A stretch of DNA of 64,000 nucleotides from Candidatus Synoicihabitans palmerolidicus (GTDB lineage: Bacteria; Verrucomicrobiota; Verrucomicrobiia; Opitutales; Opitutaceae): positions 992,001-1,056,000 of the forward strand of contig JAGGDC010000001.1 in NCBI GenBank assembly GCA_020809425.1, read 5' to 3'. This document shows positions 54,111 to 64,000 of the stretch, piece after piece (position 1 is the first letter of the stretch; each line of letters starts with the position of its first letter). The notes beneath the pieces are model-generated. The model was given only the letters and a program-made list of their open reading frames with translations, had not been told where the DNA came from and did no database searches. The position numbers and the translations under genes were made by a program.

Positions 54111-54399
54111 GTGAATTTAGCGGGAAATTCACCAATGAATTTCGAGCTCCCAATTTACCGGTAACGAGCCCGACGATAAAAATCCATTAACCGTTTATTT
54201 TATGCATTAAACCTTGAAGGTACGCCCGGAAATGATTGGACCAAAATAGTCTCAGCTTTCATGAAACATCGAATGGCAGGATTTTAGGTCCACGGAGTCC
54301 GACCGGCCGCCCTGGCGACTAACCCAAATTCCGGAGCAACTCGATCCGGCTACTTAGGACATTGCAGGCGCACAGTTAGGGACCGTGCTGGGCATACTA

Positions 54400-55469
54400 A
54401 TGTCTCTTCGTCCCAAGATCGCCACTGTCCTGCAAATCGGGTTGGTCGCAGGCGTGATTTTTCCGGCCCTCGTTTCGGGCCAAGAAATGAGCTTTGAGGA
54501 GTATGAACCTCGATCCACTTTGGTGGTACCGGAGCACCCGTTGAGCCGGGGAAAATTCTCTTTCGTTGATGCCCACAACCACCAGCGAGAATCTCGCTTG
54601 GACGCCGCAACGGTGGATCAAACTGTTGCCGACATGGATAAGCTAAATCTCGCCGTGATGGTCAAGTTATCCGGAGGCAGCAGCAATCGACTGGAGGCGG
54701 TATTAAAAGCCTCCAAGGAGCGTTACCCTGATCGATTCGCCGTTTTCGCCAATCCGTCCTATGATGGAATTGATAAACCAGGCTACCCGGAGAGCACAGC
54801 GGATCAGTTTGAATCCGACGTGAAAGCTGGCGCGCAAGGCTTGAAATATTCAAGAATCTGGGAATGAGTGTTTTCGACGAACACGGCGTTCGGGTGCACG
54901 TTGATGACCCAAGATTGGACCCGCTATGGGGCAAAGCCGGCGAACTGGGGGTGCTCGTGCTCATTCACACCGGCGATCCCTCCGAATTTTGGGCCCCGCA
55001 CGACAAACACAATGAAAGGTGGTTTGAACTCAAACAACGACCGCGTCGTAAACGGGAAGGGGAACCAACCTTTGATCAATTAATTGAAGAACAGAACAGC
55101 GTCTTCAGGAAACATCCGAATACCACTTTCATTGCGGCTCACTTCATGTGGCTGGCGAACGATCTCGATCGCCTGGGAGGCTATTTGGACGAGTTCCCTA
55201 ATGTCGTCACCGAGCTCGGAGCCGTCATTTACGATCCCGCGCGCCAACCCCGTCATGCCAAGGCGTTTTTCTCCAAATACAAGAACCGTATTCTCATGGG
55301 TAAAGACAGTTGGGCTCCCGAGGAATACAATACCTACTTCCGTGTCCTTGAGACGGCTGACGAATATTTCCCCTATTACCGAAAACGCATGCTTTCTGGC
55401 GCATTTATGGACTTGATCTTCCCGATTCCGTCTTACGTAAGGTATACTACAAAAATGCCTTACGCGTAA
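54400..55469 (+). pseudogene. Secreted amidohydrolase-family protein, one frameshift
   Basis: FSFVDAHNHQRESRLDAATVDQTVADMDKLNLAVMVKLSGG...; frame break near 54850 (AAATATTC where AAAATATTC restores LKIFKNLGMSVFDEHG); continues LDPLWGKAGELGVLVLIHTGDPSEFW...HFMWLANDLDRLGGYLDEFPNVVTELGA. Confidence 0.75.
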
Positions 55470-55635
55470 TTCCTGGAATCGACCGATCTCTATTTCCGAC
55501 CGATGGAAACTGAAGCTGTGCGACTCCTCCGAATACTGTTCCTCACTCAATGGTCCAGTTTCTCTCCGGCTTTTTTCACGAGCCCATAACTCCTTACACG
55601 CCGCCAGTTCCTCGCCGGCTAATACCCTCCACTCC

Positions 55636-55905
55636 ATGCCACGCTGGTTACACCGAATTTTACGTATGGGGAGCATCGGAACGGGGGCCGTATTTCTGAT
55701 GAGCGCGGCCGTCAATTGCGTCGCAATTGACCGCCTCTTTGATGCGTCGGTCGCAAATCAGCTGGGCATCAGCAAGGCGGAAATGCGTTGGCTGTATTAC
55801 GGATTTGCGGTCATCGGCGTCTTTTTTGCCACGGTGGGTGCGTTCGTTCCTCTACCAAAGATAAAGCCGTCAGCAAAATCCGGGCGGCGGCCAAAATCAC
55901 CTTAG
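55636..55905 (+). CDS. Small membrane protein, hypothetical
   Basis: Two hydrophobic segments (TGAVFLMSAAVNCVAI; WLYYGFAVIGVFFATVGAFV). Confidence 0.35.
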   Translation: MPRWLHRILRMGSIGTGAVFLMSAAVNCVAIDRLFDASVANQLGISKAEMRWLYYGFAVIGVFFATVGAFVPLPKIKPSAKSGRRPKSP

Positions 55906-55998
55906 GCCTTATCGATCCACCGCGTCGTGCCGATGACGTGGATACATCATATCTATCATGAATGCCGTTGCCTCTCTTCTTTCGTCGGTTCCCTTTAA

Positions 55999-57356
<1,358 letters not shown>

Positions 57357-57368
57357 AGCCGAAATTAA

Positions 57369-58022
57369 TCAGCGCACACTCTGCAATACCGCGAAGTAGT
57401 GACACGCGCTGCCCACCATGACGAAACCGTGCCAGATCGCATGGTGGTAGGGGAGCTTGCGCCAAAGATAGAATGCCACGCCTCCGGTGTCAAACAGGCC
57501 TCCACTTGCAAGGAGGATCAATCCACTCGTCGGTACGGATTGCACCATCGGTTTCGCCGCAATCACAATCAACCATCCCAGCGCCACGCAGATCGCACTC
57601 GAGAGAACCACAAATCGACCGGTGAAACAGAGCTTAAACACGACTCCCGCCAGCGCGATACCCCACACCACTCCCAAAAGGCTCCACCCCCACGGTCCTC
57701 GTAAATTCACCAATACAAACGGCGTGTAAGTTCCCGCGATCAACAGAAAGATGGACGCCTGATCGAGCTTACGCAGCCGCGGTTTCCACCGCCGCGAAGG
57801 GATCGCGTGATAAAGCGTGGATGCTGCGTAGAGTAATACGAGGGTGGTGCCATAAATAGCGACTGATGTAATCACCCAAGGGTCGCTTATTCGAACAGCG
57901 AGAACTACGCCCACGACCAACCCCACCGTGCTTAACAACCACCCCAACCCGTGGGTCATACTGTTGGCGATCTCCTCATCTCGGGAATAGACGACGGCCG
58001 AAGATGCGGAAGTAGCAGTCAT
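57369..58022 (-). CDS. Hemolysin III-family membrane protein
   Basis: EEIANSMTHGLGWLLSTVGLVVGVVLAV...YHAIPSRRWKPRLRKLDQASIFLLIAGTYTPFVLVNLRGPWGW...FHLFVVAG-like YHHAIWHGFVMVGSACHYFAVL. Confidence 0.88.
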   Translation of the reverse strand: MTATSASSAVVYSRDEEIANSMTHGLGWLLSTVGLVVGVVLAVRISDPWVITSVAIYGTTLVLLYAASTLYHAIPSRRWKPRLRKLDQASIFLLIAGTYTPFVLVNLRGPWGWSLLGVVWGIALAGVVFKLCFTGRFVVLSSAICVALGWLIVIAAKPMVQSVPTSGLILLASGGLFDTGGVAFYLWRKLPYHHAIWHGFVMVGSACHYFAVLQSVR

Positions 58023-58077
58023 GCCTGAACCTCCTCCTTCCAGCTCCGCAGTGCGAGAGCAATCCCTGAACGAGGAG

Positions 58078-59375
58078 CTACGAACGTTTGCGTTCGTAGC
58101 GTTTCGCGAATCGATAGGCCAACCCATCGCCTCCGATGAGACCCGCTGCAATCAATGCCTCCTGCGGTTGTGACTTCACGGTGTAAACCAAGGTCCAAAA
58201 CATCAGCACCAAATAGATAATTGGCGGCAATGGGTAGAGCCAGGTGCGGTAGGGACGAATGAGATCCGGCTGACGCCAGCGTAGCACAAAAATTCCGCCC
58301 ACGGCAAAAACCGTATTCAGTCCCAGAATAAATCCGGAAAAGAGCACAATACTCTGAAAGGAAGAAGTGGTGACAGAAATCAACGCGATCGCCGACTGCA
58401 CATAAATCGCCGTGGCAGGGATCCCGTCCTCGTTCTGTTTGGCCAGACGCCCGAAAAGGGCGAAATCCTTGCCGATCACCTGCAGAACGCGCGGTCCGGC
58501 AATCGTCATCGCACTGACCGTCGAAACCAGTAGCAGGGAAAGCACCACACTGATCGCTGAAGCCCCGGCTTCGCCCAACACGTGCTGGGCGGCAATATAC
58601 CCCACCTCAACCTTGCCTTCTAGCGCAGAGATCGGAGCCACATGAAGAAAGGTGTAGTTGAGTGCGACATACAGAACCATGACCGGCAGCGTGCTGGTGA
58701 TCAAAATACGAGGCAGATTGCGTTGAGCGTCGTTGACCTCGCTGATGAGGTAGGTGACGGAATTCCAGCCCGTATAGGCATAGTTGACGTACATCAGCGA
58801 CACCGCAAACGCACTGCCGAGTAGCAACTTCCCATCGCCGGCATGAGGCAGAAAACTGATGGTCTGGGCCTCGTCCACCATGACACTGCACAAGATGCAA
58901 AACCCAACGATCAACGAGATCTTCACCGCGGTGAAAACGCTCTGGAAATTACTACTGCGGTTGCGGCGTCCGGTGTGGGCGATGGTGACCACCACAATCA
59001 GACCCACCGCCAGCCACGTTGCAGACAGCGCTGGTATCCGCCGCCGAGAGATAGCTTCCAAAGGTGATGGCTGCCAGCGCCACCGGTGCGGCAAAGCCAA
59101 TCGTGGCGGAGATCCACCCGGAATAAATCCGACCACGGGATGGTAGATTCGCGACAAAAAATTATATTCGCCCCCGGAGCGAGGCAGCGCCGCACCAAGC
59201 TCCGCATACGTGAGCGCGCCACCCAGCGCGGTGATACCGCCCACCACATAATCAGCACGAAACCGGATTTGATATCCAACAATTGATATCCAAGCGAAGT
59301 GAACACGCCCGTTCCGACCATATTGGCGATGATCACCGCCGAGGCGATGGTAGGTTTATAAGTCGATCGAGCCAT
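58078..59375 (-). pseudogene. APC-superfamily amino acid permease, frameshifted
   Basis: SAVIIANMVGTGVFTSLGYQLLDIKSGFVLIMWW; GGALTYAELGAALPRSGGEYNFLSRIYHPVVGFI; long C-terminal permease part in other frames. Confidence 0.8.
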
Positions 59376-59554
59376 GATTACGAAGACCCGAGGCCAGCAT
59401 TTGCCGCGAGCCTCGCCGCATGGCCAGCCTCATTCGAAGGCAATCTCCCGGGCAAACTATAACCAATATGGTTAAAGTTTCCCCGCCCTCCTTTAGGGAG
59501 GACTCGCGAGTGACCTGCGAAGGGGGGGCGAGTGGCGCAGGACGGGAAGAGGGA

Positions 59555-60734
59555 TTAGTCCTGCTTGGCCGCTGCGACCGCGGCGCGACGGGTTTCCTCG
59601 CGGGACTTCAGAATTTCAAACGGGTTTTCTCGATCGATGTGGGCTGCGGTGTTGAGTGCCGCGCGAGTGACCACGCCAGGTTTGTCCAGAAAGCTCAAAT
59701 CGTCCAGCCAGTCGACGTAACGTTCCTGCCAGGTCCCAAAGCCGACTCCATCGCGCAATGCGATTCCGGCGGTGGCCGGAGCCTGACCTTCCTGACTTCG
59801 GTCTCCCGGGTGCACTTCGCGAGCGTAGATGTGCATCTCCACATTGGGCACACCCTCATTCAGCAACGTCGTGAAGTATTCCGTGGCCCAAAGCGCATGA
59901 ATCCAGTCGCCCCATCCCCGACCAGCGAAAAAGGCGGGGGGGAGTCAGCCGGAATCTCGGGAGGATCCGGGAAAGCGAAATAAAACGGCGAGGGTCCCGG
60001 ATAAATTAGGCCGTTGAAATCCGGGCGGGAGGAGACCTCTGCCAAGGAATTATCGGCAGTGTCATTGGCTGTATCGAAATCCTCATAATACAGCGCAGCG
60101 CCTGCACACAGTTCAGCCCCAGCGGAAAAGCCCAACACACCGATCTTTTGGGGATCGAGATTCCAATCCTTGGCATAGGCCCGCACCAGTTTGATCGCTT
60201 GTTGAAGATCGTAGACTCCATCTGTTTTGGGCTCATACCCGTCGCTCCGGAGGCGGTTGCGGAGGAGTACGGTGCTAATGCCACGACTGGCGAAGTAGGA
60301 AGTCATGGCAGCCCCCTCGCCGAAGATATTGAGTTTATGGTGACCGCCACTAGCTACGAGAATGACGCAAGTGCCGGTGTTCAGCTTGCCGTTGCCAGCG
60401 TGGAACTCGATTGACGTATTATGGATATTCACCAGGTAACCTGGCATCGTCCCTCCATACGAACCATAGATCTCCGCCTCATGGATCCGATCCGCGTTCA
60501 GATAAGGCGAGTCTGCCGGATAAAGCTCGACGACGACTCCGCCCGGGGCGAGGGCGACTGGGGCGTAGGGATGGCCTGGGGGCGCCGCGGGGCCTGCCGC
60601 CGGAATCGCCTGCGCGGCTGGCAATGGCGGTAATTCGGCGGTAATTCGGCGGAAAGTTCGAGGCAAACGAGGTAATTGAGAACCAGTGCAAGTAACGCGC
60701 TAATTCGAAGGAGGTAACGGAAATTCAAGTTCAT
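59555..60734 (-). pseudogene. Secreted alpha/beta-hydrolase (esterase-like), frameshifted
   Basis: MNLNFRYLLRISALLALVLNYLVCLELSA signal; CVILVASGGHHKLNIFGEGAAMTSYFASRGISTVLLRNRL...KIGVLGFSAGAELCAGAALYYEDFD (GFSAG); C-terminal part VEMHIYAREVHPGDRSQ...WQERYVDWLDDLSFL in another frame. Confidence 0.7.
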
Positions 60735-60847
60735 GGGGCAGGGGAGAAGCGCGATTAGAAACCAGCCCTCGCGACAAGGGAACCACGCAGTAGTCGCACG
60801 TTGAATCGGTCGTGCCACTGATAAAAACGAGGGACACGTTGCTCCCT

Positions 60848-62221
60848 CTACATGCCTGGAAGCTTCGGCATACCACCACCACCTCCGCCCATACCTGGCA
60901 TTCCGCCACCGCCCATGGCTTGCATTTTTTTCATCATCTTCCGCTCTTTGCCGCCCTTCATCATCTTCTGCATTTGCTGGAATTGTTTCAGCAACTGATT
61001 GACTTCGACCACTCGCACACCAGCGCCGTTGGCAATCCGCATGCGACGACTGCCGTTCAAAATCGCCGGTTTCCGACGCTCCTGCAGAGTCATGGAGTAA
61101 ATAATGGCTTCAGTGCGGGCCATCTGCTGCTCGTGACCGTCATCGAGTTGGACGTTGTTCATGCCAGGAAGCATGCTGACGATGCTCTGCATCGAGCCCA
61201 TTTTTTTAACCTGCTGCATCTGGGACAGGAAGTCCTCCAGATTAAAATCCGCCTTGCGCAGCTTCTCTGCCATACGCTCGGCTTCTTTTGGATCAATATT
61301 CTCCTGGGCCTTTTCTACCAGCGAGACCACGTCCCCCATACCTAAAATACGGGAAGCCAATCGGTCCGGATGAAAGGGTTCGAAGTCCTCGGTCTTTTCG
61401 CCCACACCCACGAATTTGATGGGCACGCCCGTGATCGACTTGATCGACAGGGCCGCGCCTCCCCGCGCATCTCCGTCAAGCTTGGTGAGGATCATTCCGG
61501 TAAGCTGTAGGGCTTCGTGGAAGGCCTTGGCTACATTGACCGCTTCTTGGCCCAATGCTCCGTCTGCCACCAGTATAATTTCGTCTGGTTGTACGACGTC
61601 GCGTAACCGCTTCACCTCAGCGATGAGGTCTTCGTCGAGTTGGAGACGACCGGCGGTGTCAAAAATTACGAGATCCGCGTTGGCAGCCTTCGCTGCAGCG
61701 AGACCTGCGCGGCCGATGGCGGGAACGTCTTTCGAGTCGCGATCACAGGTAAAGCCAAGCTCGTTTGCTTTCGCCAAAATCTCCAGCTGGTCGATTGCGG
61801 CCGGACGATAAATATCACACGCGACCACGTGGGGTGACGCATAACCCTTCTTTTTCAGCAAACGTCCCAGCTTAGCGGTGGAGGTCGTTTTGCCGGAACC
61901 ATGCAATCCCACCATCAGTACCTTGAGAGGGCGCTTAGGATTGAGTTGAGTTGCGCCCTCACCGAGCAGTCTAACCAGCTCATCGTGAAGAATCTTAACA
62001 ATCTGATGACCGGGTGTCACGCCTTTTAGTACGTCTTGACCGACGACTTGCTCGCGCACGTTTTCGACGAACTGTCGGGCTACCTTGAAATGGACGTCGG
62101 CCGACAAGAGGGCAGTGCGCACCTCCTTGAGGGCGTCAGCCATGTTATCTTTGGTGAGCTTGCCAACACCACGCAGATTACGCAGCGCTAAGGAAAGTTT
62201 GTCACTAAGAGTCTCGAACAT
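60848..62221 (-). CDS. ffh: Signal recognition particle protein
   Basis: [52 protein letters not shown]...[21 protein letters not shown]...[13 protein letters not shown]; Gly/Met-rich M domain. Confidence 0.97.
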   Translation of the reverse strand: MFETLSDKLSLALRNLRGVGKLTKDNMADALKEVRTALLSADVHFKVARQFVENVREQVVGQDVLKGVTPGHQIVKILHDELVRLLGEGATQLNPKRPLKVLMVGLHGSGKTTSTAKLGRLLKKKGYASPHVVACDIYRPAAIDQLEILAKANELGFTCDRDSKDVPAIGRAGLAAAKAANADLVIFDTAGRLQLDEDLIAEVKRLRDVVQPDEIILVADGALGQEAVNVAKAFHEALQLTGMILTKLDGDARGGAALSIKSITGVPIKFVGVGEKTEDFEPFHPDRLASRILGMGDVVSLVEKAQENIDPKEAERMAEKLRKADFNLEDFLSQMQQVKKMGSMQSIVSMLPGMNNVQLDDGHEQQMARTEAIIYSMTLQERRKPAILNGSRRMRIANGAGVRVVEVNQLLKQFQQMQKMMKGGKERKMMKKMQAMGGGGMPGMGGGGGGMPKLPGM

Positions 62222-62303
62222 ACAGAAACCACCCACCAAAGGATATTGCGGGGCGAATTCCAACTCTCAAAGCCGGAACAACGCAAATGGTCCCTGCACC
62301 ACC

Positions 62304-62750
62304 TCAACCTTGGGATCCAACTGCGACCTCGTCGCCTCCTTCGGTCCCGAGGGCCAAATCTATGCGCCGGTGCGGCACATCGGCTAATATTGATCCCACT
62401 TTTTGCAGCATTTCCCTAGGGATGTAGGGCTTCAAAATATAATCGCTGGTTCCTTGTTTAATCATCTGGACCATGACCTCCCGGTCCTTGTTGGCACTGC
62501 AGATGAGCACCTTAAGACTGGAAGTTTGTCGGTCGGAACGAACTCGTCGCAGCAGATCCAATCCACTGCCGTTGGGGATGCGTAAGTCCGTGATCAGTAG
62601 ATCGTAGCGATCGATTTCCGGGTCGGTCAGTTTCCACCAGGCAAAGGCTGCACTGTCTACGACTTCGAAGTGCCATTCGGGTTTCAAACGAAACATCTCC
62701 ACCATCACTTGCTGGGAGGTGGGATCATCTTCAGCGGCTAAAATTCTCAT
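62304..62750 (-). CDS. Response regulator receiver protein
   Basis: MRILAAEDDPTSQQVMVEMF...YDLLITDLRIPNGSGLDLLRRVRSDRQTSSLKVLICSANKDREVMVQMIKQGTSDYILKPY. Confidence 0.75.
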   Translation of the reverse strand: MRILAAEDDPTSQQVMVEMFRLKPEWHFEVVDSAAFAWWKLTDPEIDRYDLLITDLRIPNGSGLDLLRRVRSDRQTSSLKVLICSANKDREVMVQMIKQGTSDYILKPYIPREMLQKVGSILADVPHRRIDLALGTEGGDEVAVGSQG

Positions 62751-62803
62751 GATCTGGTCGGCGCTCGGGCCACTTGCTTTTATCGACCGCTCCGAGGCGC
62801 TTT

Positions 62804-63979
62804 TTAGCTGATTATTTTTGCGTCCCCTTCCTGATGAAAAGGGTGTTCGTGCCTCCTATAGGCATGGTCTTTTGTTTTAGGAATGGGAACGGATGGCGCG
62901 CAGGGAGATATGCGTGGAATGTTGGCAGAATTCGAAGACGTGCGGCAGGGGCCGCTCGGGCCAGTGTTGGGCGCAGACGCGCAGCAGGACGCTGCGCAAG
63001 AGGGCGAGGCTGGCCAGAGGGCGTTGACGCTGCGGGTACGCGAGTGGTCTTCGCGCCAGCAGGCGTCGCGGCGCCAGTGGTTGCGGATCTCCCTCCGCCC
63101 CAGTGCCCGCGGATCAAGGCGAGCATTTGCGCAGGGCTGCGTTCTGCGGGTGCCAGGCTGCGGGCGTAGGCGCGTTGCTCGCAACTTTCGGTGAGGTCGC
63201 GTTTTCGCACCGTGGTTTTGTCCACGAGCACCAGGCTGCGCAGCCCGGGGTAGTCGGCTTGCGAGGGCGTGGCCACCACCACGGACACCCGCCAGGTGGT
63301 CACGCGGCCCCGACTCGGATCGGTCAGCTCAAAAAAGGGGGGTGGAACGGTCCGGGCGCGCTGGACCAGCGCGCTCAGCTGGGGTTGGTTGCCTTTGATC
63401 TGGAGCACATACTCGCCGCCTTTTCCCACGATGGTGCGGGCCTGCTCGCGGGTGGCGTGCAAGGCGTCGCCGGTGTGACGATCTGCTCGTCCAACGACGC
63501 GGCGGCCAACACCTCACCGGCGCGGGCCTGTTCACTGCGCGGGGTGTTTTCCTTTTGATCGACGATGGCCATGGCAACCGGCGCACCGGTGTCGGCCTCG
63601 ACCAGGCTAAGCACCCCGACCGCGTCGCGGATAAACTTTCCGTCCAGGGCGAGCGCTCCGGGCAGGGCACCGGCGTGGGCTGTGAGCCAGCGGTTGTGAG
63701 GGCCTGGGCCAAGGCCTCCGGATCGAGCCGGGTGAGCACGTCGTAAAACACGCTGTAACTGGGGGCCAGGCGGACCTTTGTGCCGGCCTCACGGGGCAGG
63801 GCCAGGGCGAAGTGCTGGTCTTGGTCGAGCAGGTTGGCCATACGAGCGATCGACGCGATGTCGCGCCGGCCGGCCGGCAGCGCGAGCGCCACGATGCCAA
63901 GAACCGGACCGATCTTGAAGCGGGTGTTTTTGGCGCGCGGATCGGGCACGCCGCACAGGGCCTCCAACAGAGAGGGCAA
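62804..63979 (-). pseudogene. ISAs1-family transposase, multiply frameshifted
   Basis: MPSLLEALCGVPDPRAKNTRFKIGPVLGIVALALPAGRRDIASIARMANLLDQ...; GAPVAMAIVDQKENTPRSEQARAGEVLAAASLDEQIVT; ARTIVGKGGEYVLQIKGNQPQL; different subgroup from the 7312-9104 element. Confidence 0.8.
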
Positions 63980-64000
63980 CTGGCCGTTTTGAGCGGCAGG

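Overview
High-GC bacterial chromosome segment. Gene content suggests Verrucomicrobiota, possibly Opitutaceae (inference only). Housekeeping genes read as open frames: uvrD/pcrA-type helicase, proB, frr, pyrH, hflX, psd, metG, menF-menD, kup, menB, yqeY, ffh, tRNA-Gln(TTG) and tRNA-Leu(TAG). They sit beside heavily decayed accessory DNA. (1) 0-10.4 kb is an IS graveyard (IS701-like, a DDE element, IS110, a DUF4338/DruA-like domain joined to an ISAs1-type transposase, IS30) plus a frameshifted KilA-N gene and an AbrB/PIN toxin-antitoxin pair split by a repeat. (2) 26.7-34.9 kb is a minus-strand chemotaxis cluster (cheY, cheA, cheW, soluble triple-PAS MCP, cheY, cheB, cheR) carrying several frameshifts and a nonsense codon. 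An IS with clear inverted ends and a 6-bp target duplication has split a small ORF upstream of it. (3) 38.5-43.8 kb is a decayed island at tRNA-Leu: dead tyrosine integrase, intact-looking RelBE-like TA pair, AbiE remnant, DUF4007 gene, and a truncated partner ORF that ends in a 285-bp fold-back element encoding an IS630-like N-terminus. Lesions concentrate in dispensable genes (hppA, gdhA, cheA, cheB, histidine kinase, permease, hydrolases). That suggests ongoing pseudogenisation, although homopolymer sequencing error is a serious alternative. All family calls come from reading motifs; no searches were run.
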